Shown: piece after piece, positions 1 through 8,975 of the stretch
Layout: each line of letters starts with the position of its first letter
Position numbering within the stretch: position 1 is the stretch's first letter
NCBI RefSeq assembly: GCF_023284025.1
Contig: NZ_JAKIKR010000048.1
Location: 1-41,469, forward strand
Source of the DNA: Shewanella abyssi
Lineage (GTDB): Bacteria > Pseudomonadota > Gammaproteobacteria > Enterobacterales > Shewanellaceae
Reading direction: 5' to 3'
DNA: 41,469 nt
Position numbers and translations under genes: made by a program
The notes under the pieces: generated by a model
Seen by the model: only the letters and a program-made list of their open reading frames with translations
Database searches by the model: none
What the model was told of the DNA's origin: nothing

Positions 1-53
1 TTACGTGCTACTTTTTCATTTTTAGCGAGTGATGCAAAATCAGGGAACTTCAT
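1..53 (-). CDS. Partial CDS, 5' end of an unknown protein
   Basis: An ATG at 53 on the minus strand opens a frame that stays open to the window edge (17 codons, beginning MKFPDFASLAKNEK). The ribosome binding site is weak. Too little is present to name a family, and the frame could be spurious. It would be transcribed leftwards, like trmL about 480 bp upstream of it. Confidence 0.35.
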   Translation of the reverse strand, partial: MKFPDFASLAKNEKVAR

Positions 54-147
54 AAGTTTTACGGTTTATTAATGGTGACTTATTAGATCATACCTTTAAT
101 GTAATTGGTATTATCAGTGTGGCCGATATGCTCCTTTCGAGGATAAT

Positions 148-180
148 AAAGAGTAGGCCATTTCCAGGCGCCTACTCTTT
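148..180. terminator. Hairpin with perfect 11-bp stem, possible terminator
   Basis: AAAGAGTAGGC at 148-158 pairs exactly with GCCTACTCTTT at 170-180, around an 11-nt loop. Only short T runs flank it on either strand, so it may be a weak bidirectional terminator or a structured RNA element. It lies in the gene-free stretch 54-528, where I see no coding region. Confidence 0.4.
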
Positions 181-409
181 CCAATATTGGTCTCGTAAGA
201 GAGTGAGTAGCCCGTTGCTAACGCAATTGTTTTTTTAAGTCTGCGATTTGAGTCTTTAGAGACAACGGTGAGTGGATTTTAGATCAATGGATTTAGAAAC
301 TATCAGCGATTTGCATCAATACAGTAGGCAGGATAACGATGGAGTGTTGTAATTGTTTCTTATCGGCGTGGGAATAGAAAGAAATGTCGGGTTTAGGGTG
401 GTCTAGATA

Positions 410-440
410 CGATGAAGCCTTGAAGAGAAAGGCTTTATCG
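410..440. terminator. Hairpin downstream of trmL
   Basis: CGATGAAGCCTT (410-421) pairs with AAGGCTTTATCG (429-440) with one G-T or mismatch position and a 7-nt loop. It lies about 90 bp beyond the trmL stop codon, in the direction of trmL transcription. There is no convincing T tract, so a role as trmL terminator is a guess. The rest of 181-528 shows no gene that I can support. Confidence 0.3.
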
Positions 441-528
441 TATTATCGGTAAGTGTAGGCTGCGACCATTTGGATTAAAGATTGGTGTATGAATGCTACA
501 TAAGCAGGTATCTAGATCAGCTTAGTGA

Positions 529-990
529 TTACGCACCTTGGTAATCTAGTTGTCGCCAAGCTTCATAACTGATGATAGCGACTGCATTTGATAGGTTAAG
601 GCTGCGGCTCGTCGACATCATCGGAATACGCAGGCGTTGCTCAGTAGGAATTGAATCAATAATATCGGCAGGGAGGCCTCGGCTTTCAGGCCCGAACAGC
701 AACACGTCATCTTGTTTAAAGCTGAGCTCTGAATGTGGGCGGCTACCTTTAGTAGTACATGCCATAATTCGCTTGCCTTGCATTGCTTCAAGAAACGACT
801 CGAAGTTTTTGTGATGAATTACATTGGCCAGATCTGCATAATCTAACCCAGCACGGCGCAGCTTTTTATCTTCTAAATCGAATCCTAATGGCTCAATCAA
901 GTGCAGCTTGCAGCCATTATTAGCGATTAATCTGATTATATTACCGGTATTTGGGGCTATTTCGGGTTCGTAAAGCGCTATATGAAACAT
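529..990 (-). CDS. trmL: tRNA (cytidine(34)-2'-O)-methyltransferase TrmL
   Basis: A 153-residue SPOUT-class RNA methyltransferase of the TrmL/YibK type. These enzymes 2'-O-methylate the wobble base of tRNA-Leu isoacceptors using S-adenosylmethionine. The family hallmarks are visible in order: an N-terminal NTGNIIRL segment (residues 14-21), the FGPESRGLP loop around residue 100, and a C-terminal RSLNLSNAVAI segment that forms part of the trefoil-knot cofactor site. Length is typical. The start at MFHIALYEPEI matches family N termini. It appears monocistronic and is divergent from the LysR gene at 1225. Confidence 0.95.
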   Translation of the reverse strand: MFHIALYEPEIAPNTGNIIRLIANNGCKLHLIEPLGFDLEDKKLRRAGLDYADLANVIHHKNFESFLEAMQGKRIMACTTKGSRPHSELSFKQDDVLLFGPESRGLPADIIDSIPTEQRLRIPMMSTSRSLNLSNAVAIISYEAWRQLDYQGA

Positions 991-1224
991 GCTGGCCTGC
1001 CTAAAAATGTATGAGCTGAGATTATTTTAATCTGCAAAGAAGAGTTCGAATGCTGTTATTCGATCAAGACTCAATGAATAGTGCATTATACGGTAAAAAC
1101 TGGTTCGCGGAAAATAGCCATTCAGCGTGAAGGACGTCTAGATTATGGGGATTGCTGATATACCTAAAGCTTATTTATCTCTATATTCGAGTATGTCGAT
1201 ACACGTTTTACCTTGGGCATTGTT

Positions 1225-2157
1225 ATGGATCTCACCAAACTCTCACGGATCAGTATGAAACACTTGATCACTTTACATGTGATGCTCGATACGTTGAGCG
1301 TGACTGTTAGTGCAGAACGGTTATGCTTAAGTCCTTCGTCGGTAAGTAAAACACTAAGCCAGCTGCGTCAAAGTCTAGGTGACGATCTATTTTACCGGCA
1401 TGGAAACAAACTCGTCGCTACCCCTCTAGCGCGTCGTTTAGGTCCAAACGTACATCAGATCATCAGTGATATGAACCTGCTAGTGAATCAGGAAGCGTTT
1501 AGCCCTGTGGCTTATCGAGGTCGGTTCTCACTAGCGATGAGAGAGAGCACCTTTGAGTTACTCGCTGCCAAATTAACTGCACATATACTGCTATTAGCTC
1601 CTAATATTCGCCTCGATATTTTTGCTAAGGACAGTTTCGGTTTTGACGGGTTAGTTAAAGGCAGCTTGGATTTTATCGTATTGCCCCATGATCGCAGCCA
1701 GCCGCCTATAGCCCTGCATGAATTGGTGTGGGAGACCTTAATAAATGATGAGATGATATGTTTAATGAATCCAGTTCATCCTTTGGCTAGCCAGAACAGC
1801 ATCTCTATAGATGACTATCTCGGATATAGCCATATCGGTATTAGTGATACGGATCTGAATCGTCCCTTTTTTGAAATGAAACTGGCACAGCAAGCGCGTA
1901 ATCGAGCGGTACCCTTGACTGTGGCAGATTTTGGTAGCGCAGCGCTAATGTGCCATCACAGCGAGCTGCTATTTACCTGCTCACGCCATTGGGCCGAAAA
2001 TGCGATTCAGGCTCAAGGATTAGTGACTAAGGCGCTACCACTCGATTACGGTGAGGTTGCTTACAGTTTAGTGTGGCACAAGCAGAGCATGAACGATCCA
2101 GCTCAGCGGTGGTTCTATGAACAGCTGGTAGCCTTTACACGGCAGCAGTTCCAGTAA
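1225..2157 (+). CDS. LysR-family transcriptional regulator
   Basis: A LysR-type regulator of 310 residues if it starts at the ATG at 1225. An upstream in-frame TTG at 1213 would add four residues and is less likely. The N-terminal winged helix-turn-helix includes SVTVSAERLCLSPSSVSKTL, followed by the linker helix and a periplasmic-binding-protein-like effector domain. It is convergent with yjjW: its stop is 17 bp from the yjjW stop. Its closeness to yjjI-yjjW suggests it may regulate them, though no direct evidence is visible. The effector is unknown. Confidence 0.85.
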   Translation: MDLTKLSRISMKHLITLHVMLDTLSVTVSAERLCLSPSSVSKTLSQLRQSLGDDLFYRHGNKLVATPLARRLGPNVHQIISDMNLLVNQEAFSPVAYRGRFSLAMRESTFELLAAKLTAHILLLAPNIRLDIFAKDSFGFDGLVKGSLDFIVLPHDRSQPPIALHELVWETLINDEMICLMNPVHPLASQNSISIDDYLGYSHIGISDTDLNRPFFEMKLAQQARNRAVPLTVADFGSAALMCHHSELLFTCSRHWAENAIQAQGLVTKALPLDYGEVAYSLVWHKQSMNDPAQRWFYEQLVAFTRQQFQ

Positions 2158-2173
2158 CGTTATGGATAGGAGC

Positions 2174-3112
2174 CTATAGATAGATGTCAGGTAAAATAAG
2201 GTTATTGACGCCACGCTGAGTCAGATCATTGGCAAGTTGTCGCATTTGCGCCTCAGTGCAACTTGGCCACATTAATGCTTCTCCTGTAACGCCATGATGT
2301 TGAAATGCATTTAGCTTTACGCGTACATTCGACGGCAGTTGAGTTAAATAGTGAGCTACGGCGTCGACTTCGCTGTCAAAGTCGCTTACTCGTGGAATGT
2401 GCAATAAACGCACCTCATACAACTTCCCCAGCTCTGCTAGCATCTTTAATGTGCTGAAAATACGATGGTTACCTCGTCCAGTAATATAGTGGTGGGTATC
2501 TTGTTGCCAAGCTTTAAGATCAATCATGGCACCTTGTATAAAGGGTAATACTTGTTGCCAACCATTTAGGCTTAGACTGCCGTTACTGTCTATCATGCAG
2601 CTTAGGTGTGATAAATCAGGGCTTGATTGCATCGCTCGAAATAACGCAATAATAAACGGCAGTTGTAGACTCGCTTCGCCCCCGCTGACAGTGACGCCAT
2701 TAATAAAGTGTACTTGAGAGCGTATAAGGTCGAGTATTTCTCTAACGCTGTACTGCTGTGTTTTTGGTGTTGACTGCTTAGGACAGACCGATAGACAAAT
2801 ATCGCATTGACTGCATAAGCTCTCATCCCAAATTACCCTATTGTTATTATCATCAGCAATGAGTGTCAGGGCTTTCTTTGGGCACGTAGGTACGCAATCA
2901 CCGCAACTATCACACAAGTCTATTGTGTGAGGATTATGGCAGTTTTTGCAGTTAAAATTACACCCTTGCAGGAAGATGACAAGCCTGCTGCCAGGCCCAT
3001 CGACACAAGAGAAAGGAATAATTTGATTAACGATTGCGACTTTATTCAAGTTGGCATTACTTCGCGTAGCTTGGCGCCATTTCATGGGCAACGACTCGTG
3101 GCTGTCGTTCAA
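2174..3112 (-). CDS. yjjW: Glycyl radical enzyme activase, YjjW family
   Basis: A radical SAM activating enzyme that would install the glycyl radical on the adjacent YjjI protein. The SAM-cluster motif CNFNCKNC lies near the N terminus directly after IIPFSCVDGPGSR. An inserted ferredoxin-like segment carries two four-cysteine clusters (CDSCGDCVPTC and CSQCDICLSVC), as in PflA-like activases with extra 4Fe-4S centres. The start is uncertain. The longest frame begins at 3112 and overlaps yjjI by 56 bp; an internal ATG at 3085 or a TTG just after the yjjI stop (MNKVAIVNQ) would fit the family's short N terminus better. Probably translated from the yjjI transcript. Confidence 0.88.
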   Translation of the reverse strand: MNDSHESLPMKWRQATRSNANLNKVAIVNQIIPFSCVDGPGSRLVIFLQGCNFNCKNCHNPHTIDLCDSCGDCVPTCPKKALTLIADDNNNRVIWDESLCSQCDICLSVCPKQSTPKTQQYSVREILDLIRSQVHFINGVTVSGGEASLQLPFIIALFRAMQSSPDLSHLSCMIDSNGSLSLNGWQQVLPFIQGAMIDLKAWQQDTHHYITGRGNHRIFSTLKMLAELGKLYEVRLLHIPRVSDFDSEVDAVAHYLTQLPSNVRVKLNAFQHHGVTGEALMWPSCTEAQMRQLANDLTQRGVNNLILPDIYL

Positions 3113-4610
3113 GGATCTTAGTGTTTACAGCCGCTTCTGCACCTAATCCTGTGGTATTGGTTCGTGAACCAACCTCTTTGAATCTGGCAATGTCAGATAG
3201 TTTAACCATGTAACCTGTGACACGGACCAAGTCGTTAGAGGCCACGTTAGCGGTAAACTCGCGGAAACCTAGATTTAATGCGCCTTTACAGAGTTGGAAC
3301 ATGGCTTGTGGATTTGATTTAACCGTTTCATCAATCGTGAGAATATCGCTGATCCCAGAGGTGTAATACTGATGATGTTCGGCAAGTGCTTTAATGTGTG
3401 CTATTGGATTTGGCTCTGTGCCATAAGGAATACGCACGCCAGGCGTGACATCTTTATCTAGGCTAATACCGCCTTGAGAATGTAGCAGTGCCCGGCCGTT
3501 ATAGCCATAGTCAACTGGAGTCGATTTGACGATGGTATCCAGTGCTTTTGATATTTTATGTCCAAGCTCATTCGCCGCTTGATGGTGGCCGTAGTGCGGA
3601 CTTGGTTTCTCCGCATGGGATTCAGTTAGCTCTGGATTACCTTGCAGAATATTCACCGCTTCTGCCATGCCGAAAATTCCGAACATCGGGGCAAAGCGAG
3701 ACTCTTCAATAAGCCCCTCTGTGACTAGGAAACTGTTGAAGAAGTTAGACTCTTTATGCAAGAAACTACAGCGAGCATTAATTAGCTCATAAGTTAACTG
3801 ACAGTATTGTGGCAAGATATTGTCAAAGAAATCATTAATGTCTTTAGCTTTCAATGCAACCTCTTTGAGGTTAAGTCGAACCAAGGTATTAGCTCCGCCT
3901 GCCAATGGTAGTGAGTTATAACAGCTTACAATGCCAAAGCCCCTTTGATCATAAGCATTGGCGTGCATTGGATAGTTGGCAATATGCGGTTTACTGCACT
4001 CACAAATATTGGTGGTTGCAACTTGCAGTAGTTCATCGGGTGTCACTTGTGGGTCGTACATAAAAGTCAGATTCGGCGCGATTTGTTTAAGCTCGGCGTC
4101 AATTCTTAAAATGGTGCGGCAGACAATGTTATCGGTTGGCCCAATATTAACGTGCATAAAAGCATCAGGCAGGGTGCGGTCTAGCATTATCCAAAATAGC
4201 TTCAGTTTACGATATAGGCTTTCGGTATCGAGTCCCTGACAGAAGGGCAGTAAAATTTCATCGAGCTGGCCTAGAAACACCGGAATATTTGTCACTGATG
4301 GGACGTGATGGTAAATGATGGTTAGCGCAATTAGTGCCTCATCTAGGTTTTGCGCTGGGCTAAGTTCTAAATATTCAGAGCCTTGTTGTAGATATTTTGC
4401 ATAATCAGGCAAAACATATCGAGGTTTAAATGGTGCATGACCTTCAAACATATCGCCGATAATACCCGACTCCATAGCCTGTTTAACAGGCTCAGACACC
4501 GCAACATATGGCAAGCTGGAATCTGCTTCTAGCGCTAAGAAGTTAGATTTTTGCTTTGGAGAAAGTGTTGGGTCACGGGTGATCTGAGAAAGTCTTTCTT
4601 GTAAGGTCAT
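3057..4610 (-). CDS. yjjI: YjjI-family glycyl radical enzyme
   Basis: A 517-residue protein of the YjjI family of glycyl radical enzymes. The C-terminal glycyl loop is visible as RVTGY (Gly466), 51 residues from the end. A candidate thiyl-radical cysteine is Cys230 in GIVSCYN. Glycyl radical enzymes are oxygen-sensitive, so this should work under anaerobic conditions. The substrate of YjjI is not established. Length is normal and no frame disruption is seen. It forms an overlapping pair with its activase yjjW. A 17-bp palindrome lies about 85 bp upstream of the start. Confidence 0.9.
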   Translation of the reverse strand: MTLQERLSQITRDPTLSPKQKSNFLALEADSSLPYVAVSEPVKQAMESGIIGDMFEGHAPFKPRYVLPDYAKYLQQGSEYLELSPAQNLDEALIALTIIYHHVPSVTNIPVFLGQLDEILLPFCQGLDTESLYRKLKLFWIMLDRTLPDAFMHVNIGPTDNIVCRTILRIDAELKQIAPNLTFMYDPQVTPDELLQVATTNICECSKPHIANYPMHANAYDQRGFGIVSCYNSLPLAGGANTLVRLNLKEVALKAKDINDFFDNILPQYCQLTYELINARCSFLHKESNFFNSFLVTEGLIEESRFAPMFGIFGMAEAVNILQGNPELTESHAEKPSPHYGHHQAANELGHKISKALDTIVKSTPVDYGYNGRALLHSQGGISLDKDVTPGVRIPYGTEPNPIAHIKALAEHHQYYTSGISDILTIDETVKSNPQAMFQLCKGALNLGFREFTANVASNDLVRVTGYMVKLSDIARFKEVGSRTNTTGLGAEAAVNTKILERQPRVVAHEMAPSYAK

Positions 4611-4693
4611 GGCGCAATATCCATTAAAATTTTATGGGTACTATATTAAGGCTTAGTCAAGGGATCTCTATAGTGAAAAGCGGGCAAGGTGGT

Positions 4694-4710
4694 ATTTCCA
4701 TTATGGAAAT
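4694..4710. promoter_or_regulatory. Perfect 17-bp palindrome upstream of yjjI
   Basis: ATTTCCATTATGGAAAT is an exact inverted repeat around a central T, placed 84-100 bp upstream of the yjjI start. The T-N11-A spacing fits LysR-type operators, so the LysR protein encoded at 1225 is a candidate ligand, but this is inference. Confidence 0.5.
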
Positions 4711-4817
4711 CTAGCAAGGTAGATCTCGCTTTTAACGATGATGGCAAAGCCAAACATAGCAGCAGTGAAGTCAGCCGCTATATTTGGTTTTTGATGTGGC
4801 TAAAATACTGATGTTAC

Positions 4818-6338
4818 TTAGAAGAATCCGAGTGGATTAATATCGTAGCTAATAAGGAGGTTCTTAGTATTTTGGTAGTGATCTAGCATCATTTTATGGG
4901 TCTCACGACCAATACCAGATTTCTTATACCCTCCAAAGGCGGCATGAGCCGGATAAGCGTGATAACAGTTGATCCATACGCGGCCGGCTTGAATTCCGCG
5001 CCCCATTCTTTGAGCGGTATTCATATCACGTGTCCATACCCCTGCGCCAAGGCCAAACTGGGTATCATTGGCAATAGCTAAGGCTTCGGCTTCATCCTTA
5101 AAGGTGGTGACTGAAATCACCGGGCCGAAGATCTCCTCTTGGAAGATCCGCATATCATTAGTGCCCTTTAAAATGGTCGGGCTGATATAAAACCCTTGGC
5201 TATGTTCGCCTTCAAGCTTACAGATATCGCCACCCACCAGTATCTGTGCACCTTCATCTTTGCCGATTTGTAGGTAGCTGAGGATTTTATCGAACTGCTC
5301 TTGCGACGCCTGAGCACCGACTTGAGTGTCGGTATCGAGTGGATTACTTTGTTTAATGGTTTTGCAGCGTTCAATCACCTTAGCGATAAACTTGTCGTAA
5401 ATTGACTCCTGGACCAATGCTCGTGACGGACAAGTACAGACTTCACCTTGGTTAAAGAAGGCTAGAAGCATGCCTTCCACCGCTTTGTCGAGATACTCGT
5501 CTTCATGCTCCATAACGTCAGCAAAATAGACATTGGGCGACTTACCACCAAGCTCAACCGTTGATGGGATCAATGACTCTGCCGCACACTTCAAAATGTG
5601 GTGACCCACCTCAGTTGAGCCGGTAAATGCCAGTTTAGCAATTCGACTGCTGGTCGCAAGTGCCTGCCCCGCTTCCTTGCCAAAACCATTCACCACATTA
5701 AGTACACCTTTAGGTAGCAGGTCCTCAATTAACTCGAGCATCACAAGAATCGAGGCTGGGGTCTGCTCGGCGGGCTTTAACACCACACAGTTGCCCGCGG
5801 CTAATGCGGGCGCAACTTTCCAGGCCGCCATCAAGATAGGGAAGTTCCAAGGAATAATTTGCCCTACAACGCCTAACGGCTCCGGAAAATGATAACTAAC
5901 AGTATTGGCATCTATATCGGCGGCACTGCCTTCTTGGGCGCGAATACAGCCCGCAAAATAGCGGAAGTGGTCGACAACCAACGGCAGATCTGCAGCCAGC
6001 GTTTCGCGTACGGCTTTACCGTTATCCCAAGTCTCGGCTACGGCAAGCAGCTCTATATTCTGTTCAATACGATCGGCAATCCGCAGTAGGATATTCGAGC
6101 GCTCGGTGACTGAGGTCTTGCCCCAGCTATCTTTAGCGATGTGGGCGGCGTCGAGTGCAAGTTCAATATCGCTAGCATCTGAGCGAGGGATCTGACAGAA
6201 CACTTTGCCATCGACGGGTGAAGGGTTATCAAAATAGACACCATTGACGGGTTTAATCCACTCACCACCAATAAAATTTTGATATTGTGATTTGAAATTA
6301 ATGATGGCATCGGGTGTTCCTGGTTTGCTATAAATCAT
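4818..6338 (-). CDS. NAD(P)+-dependent aldehyde dehydrogenase, AldB/ExaC type
   Basis: An aldehyde dehydrogenase superfamily member that oxidises an aldehyde (acetaldehyde in AldB/ExaC relatives) to the acid. The start at 6338 (MIYSKPGTPD, 506 residues) is preferred over the upstream start at 6371 because AAGGA sits eight bases before this ATG. Counting from that start, the general-base region is VELGGKSPN (about residues 261-269) and the nucleophile is Cys301 in NQGEVCTC. PWNFP and the C-terminal SYDINPLGFF ending are typical of AldB/ExaC. It is divergent from acuI, and the 236-bp gap holds a symmetric TGCA element. Confidence 0.9.
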   Translation of the reverse strand: MIYSKPGTPDAIINFKSQYQNFIGGEWIKPVNGVYFDNPSPVDGKVFCQIPRSDASDIELALDAAHIAKDSWGKTSVTERSNILLRIADRIEQNIELLAVAETWDNGKAVRETLAADLPLVVDHFRYFAGCIRAQEGSAADIDANTVSYHFPEPLGVVGQIIPWNFPILMAAWKVAPALAAGNCVVLKPAEQTPASILVMLELIEDLLPKGVLNVVNGFGKEAGQALATSSRIAKLAFTGSTEVGHHILKCAAESLIPSTVELGGKSPNVYFADVMEHEDEYLDKAVEGMLLAFFNQGEVCTCPSRALVQESIYDKFIAKVIERCKTIKQSNPLDTDTQVGAQASQEQFDKILSYLQIGKDEGAQILVGGDICKLEGEHSQGFYISPTILKGTNDMRIFQEEIFGPVISVTTFKDEAEALAIANDTQFGLGAGVWTRDMNTAQRMGRGIQAGRVWINCYHAYPAHAAFGGYKKSGIGRETHKMMLDHYQNTKNLLISYDINPLGFF

Positions 6339-6480
6339 ACTTATATTCCTTGTACGTTTTTTATGCGACAACTCAGTGTAGCCTCAAAGTAACCGTTGAG
6401 GTATAGGAATAAAGTCGAGTAGTCCGCTGCTAGGTTAATTCGCTATATTACTGCTCGGCAGTTTAAATTTTCGTACTACA

Positions 6481-6515
6481 TGCATTCTGTGCATTGTCTC
6501 CATGCAAAATATGCA
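6481..6515. promoter_or_regulatory. Symmetric array of four TGCA half-sites
   Basis: TGCAT occurs at 6481 and 6490, and its inverse ATGCA at 6502 and 6511. The four TGCA cores are spaced 9, 13 and 9 bases apart, giving overall dyad symmetry. The element lies between the divergent aldehyde dehydrogenase and acuI genes, which suggests a shared operator for a tetrameric regulator. The LysR protein at 7640 is one candidate. Confidence 0.5.
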
Positions 6516-6574
6516 CTTTAGTCATATAGGTTTATGGCCTATGCTTCTCCCATCAGTTTAAATAGGAACTTGTC

Positions 6575-7555
6575 ATGTTTAACGCGCTAGTTTTGACCCA
6601 AGAAGAAAAGCTTACCCAAGCTCATGTTCGTCAAATTTCAGAGGCAGACTTGCCTGAAGGTGAGGTTTTGGTTGATGTTGCCTGTTCATCACTGAACTAC
6701 AAAGATGGCCTCGCGGTTACTGGTGTCGGTAGGATCATCCGTAACTTTCCGATGGTGCCGGGTATCGACTTTGCTGGGACTGTAGTTGAATCAAGTGACG
6801 AGCGCTATAAAGCGGGTGACAAGGTTATTTTAACGGGCTGGGGCGTCGGTGAAAACCACTGGGGTGGCTTAGCTGAGAAAGCGCGTGTTAAAGCTGATTG
6901 GTTAGTCCCTATGCCAACGAACTGCGATGCAGCCAAAGCGATGCAAATTGGCACCGCAGGTTTAACGGCAATGCTGTGTGTACAAGCATTACAGCAAGCA
7001 GGTATTAAACCCAGTGATGGTGATGTATTAGTTACTGGCGCCAGTGGTGGTGTCGGCAGTATTGCGGTGACCTTGCTAGCGCAGTTAGGTTATCGCGTCG
7101 TGGCAAGCACTGGTCGTGTTGAGCAAAATGGCTCTCTACTGACAAAGCTAGGTGCGAGCGAAGTGATAGAGCGCAGCGAGCTTGAAATTGATGCCAGACC
7201 GTTAGAGAAGCAGCGTTGGGCCGGTGTTGTTGATACTGTCGGTAACAAGGTACTCGCAACAGCATTAGCACAAATGCAATATGGTGGCGCGGCAGCCATT
7301 TGTGGTCTTGCTGGCGGCTTTGCACTGCCAACTACCGTGATGCCATTTATCCTACGTGGGGTAAACCTGCTAGGTGTTGATTCTGTATCTTGTCCGTTTG
7401 AGAAACGCCAAGCAGCCTGGGAAGATGTGCTTAAATTGCTTCCTGCAAGCTACTATCAAGATGCTTGCGAGACTATCGCACTTGAACAGGTACCTGAGTT
7501 TGCGCAACGCATAATTAAAGGCCAAGTCACAGGTCGAGTGCTGGTTAAGCTTTAA
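6575..7555 (+). CDS. acuI: Acryloyl-CoA reductase/quinone oxidoreductase, AcuI/YhdH family
   Basis: A 326-residue zinc-independent medium-chain dehydrogenase/reductase of the AcuI/YhdH family. Characterised members reduce acryloyl-CoA to propionyl-CoA with NADPH, detoxifying acrylate. Visible features are the N-terminal GroES-like domain with SSLNYKDGLAVTG and PGIDFAGTV, the Rossmann glycine motif GASGGVGSIAV (about residues 151-161), and VDTVGNKVLA. It is followed at once by a strong terminator, so it is probably monocistronic. The nearby periplasmic flavin reductase module makes an acrylate or methacrylate link tempting but unproven. The annotation could equally read YhdH. Confidence 0.88.
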   Translation: MFNALVLTQEEKLTQAHVRQISEADLPEGEVLVDVACSSLNYKDGLAVTGVGRIIRNFPMVPGIDFAGTVVESSDERYKAGDKVILTGWGVGENHWGGLAEKARVKADWLVPMPTNCDAAKAMQIGTAGLTAMLCVQALQQAGIKPSDGDVLVTGASGGVGSIAVTLLAQLGYRVVASTGRVEQNGSLLTKLGASEVIERSELEIDARPLEKQRWAGVVDTVGNKVLATALAQMQYGGAAAICGLAGGFALPTTVMPFILRGVNLLGVDSVSCPFEKRQAAWEDVLKLLPASYYQDACETIALEQVPEFAQRIIKGQVTGRVLVKL

Positions 7556-7570
7556 TTCTTTCGCTATATA

Positions 7571-7600
7571 AAAAAGCCCAGTTAATAGCTGGGCTTTTTT
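7571..7600 (+). terminator. Rho-independent terminator after acuI
   Basis: The stem AAAAAGCCCAG / CTGGGCTTTTTT with a short TTAATAG-type loop ends in six T residues, 15 bp after the acuI stop. The A-rich left arm lets it also stop transcription of the convergent LysR gene. Confidence 0.9.
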
Positions 7601-7639
7601 ATGTCCACTTATTAGTCTTCTCCTCTTTTAAGCGAAGCT

Positions 7640-8572
7640 CTAACAGTTCTGTGGCGACTGACTCAGCAAGCTTTGAGTGGCAGCGGTGATCTCGTTACGT
7701 AGCCATTGCTGCGCTTTATCTTGTTCACTGCGTGAGTGCCAGAATAAGTTGTAATCTAAATTCGGAAGTTTAAAGGGCAGCGGTTTAACCTTTAATCTGT
7801 GTCGCTGTGCTGCTATCTCTGCCATGCCTTCAGGTAGCGTAATAATTAAAGGGTTAATTGATTGTAAAGCTAAGGCGGTATCGAGATGAGGTGTCCTCAG
7901 TAACTCTGTGCGCGCTGGATACTGGCTTATGGCGTCGTCGAGCAAGGCTTTAACGCCATCACTTATTGCAATGGTTGCGTGGGGATAATGTAGATAATCA
8001 TCGAGCGTGATATCGGTGTCTGCCAATGGATGGTTAGGCGACAATAAACAGCTGACACCGACTTTACCCAAGAAGGTATGTTGCAGTTGTCCGCTTTGAC
8101 TTATCGCGCGACAAATCGCCATATCGGCACCTTTCACGCTGAGTTGTGCCTGCAGTTCCTTATGTTGAACTGGCAGTATTTCAAGTCTAATATTTGGGGC
8201 TTGTTGATAAATGTTTGGTAGAATAAAAGGTATTAAAGCTTGCATCGCATAGTCAGTGACTGCAATCGAAAACTGTTGTTCACAATCAAATGGAACAAAT
8301 GCCTTCGGGGTTAATAAGCTAATGAGTTGTCCGGTAGGTTGTTGTAACTGCTGGTAGCAATCAAGTGCAAACTGGGTAGGGACAAGATGTTGGCCAACCC
8401 GGGAAAATAGCGGATCATTTAACATATTTCTGAGTCGAGCAAGAATGCGGCTTGTTGCAGATTGACTTAAGTGTAATCGCTTGGCTGCTTGCGTGACACT
8501 GCGCTCTTCAACCAGAATTTGCAGGGCGATTAACAGGCTTAGATCTTGGCGGTAGATCTCTTCTAATTCCAT
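7640..8572 (-). CDS. LysR-family transcriptional regulator
   Basis: A LysR-type regulator of 310 residues from the ATG at 8572 (MELEEIYRQDLSLL). An in-frame TTG at 8596 would add eight residues but is less likely. The helix-turn-helix spans RSVTQAAKRLHLSQSATSRILARLR, followed by a substrate-binding-like effector domain with SVKGADMAICRA. It is convergent with acuI and sits 465 bp upstream of the divergently transcribed flavocytochrome module. It may control either neighbour. The effector is unknown. Confidence 0.87.
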   Translation of the reverse strand: MELEEIYRQDLSLLIALQILVEERSVTQAAKRLHLSQSATSRILARLRNMLNDPLFSRVGQHLVPTQFALDCYQQLQQPTGQLISLLTPKAFVPFDCEQQFSIAVTDYAMQALIPFILPNIYQQAPNIRLEILPVQHKELQAQLSVKGADMAICRAISQSGQLQHTFLGKVGVSCLLSPNHPLADTDITLDDYLHYPHATIAISDGVKALLDDAISQYPARTELLRTPHLDTALALQSINPLIITLPEGMAEIAAQRHRLKVKPLPFKLPNLDYNLFWHSRSEQDKAQQWLRNEITAATQSLLSQSPQNC

Positions 8573-8860
8573 AATATTCTTTGTACACCCAATCAAGTCG
8601 CTTCTTTACTAATATGAGTATCATGATGACATAGAAGCTTACCGCTCGGTAATTTTCTGTTTTATATCGATAAGGTTTGGATACTGGAGACCCAAAGTTG
8701 GTGTGTTGTTTACAGTAAAGTAACGTTAGCAGGCTTGTTATAAATGTAGTCGTAACGTACTTGTTATCGTTATTTGTGAGGAATGGTATAAAGCAAGTCA
8801 AAGTGTGATAAATCAGCGCTATATCGGTTTTGTTGAACGGTAATTAGCAGTGGCGCATCA

Positions 8861-8876
8861 TTTGGAACTCATTCCA
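8861..8876. promoter_or_regulatory. Palindromic operator copy 1 (TGGAA-N4-TTCCA)
   Basis: TTTGGAACTCATTCCA is a near-perfect inverted repeat, and exactly the same 16 bases recur at 8976. It lies in the 464-bp gap (8573-9036) between the LysR gene and the flavoprotein gene. No gene is seen in that gap. Confidence 0.6.
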
Positions 8877-8975
8877 AAACACCCCAAAAGTAGTAAAAAT
8901 CTTAAACATTAGATCTATGCTTTAGTTTCTGAATGTTGTCATATTGTTTTAAATAAACATCCGCTTAACTCCCGT

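Noticed and set aside
508..521. TGATCTAGAT core resembling an EtrA/FNR box just downstream of trmL
   Set aside because: It is not in front of any supported gene, and the outer bases do not match the pattern.
4611..4817. FNR box in the yjjI promoter region
   Set aside because: I looked for TTGAT-N4-ATCAA because the enzyme should be anaerobic, but no acceptable match is present; only the palindrome at 4694 was kept.
5677..6089. Plus-strand frames opposite the aldehyde dehydrogenase gene
   Set aside because: They lie fully antisense to a well-supported gene and show no family motifs, so they are shadow frames.
8508..8801. 97-codon minus-strand frame upstream of the LysR gene
   Set aside because: Its composition is not protein-like, it overlaps the LysR start in another frame, and it shows no convincing start.
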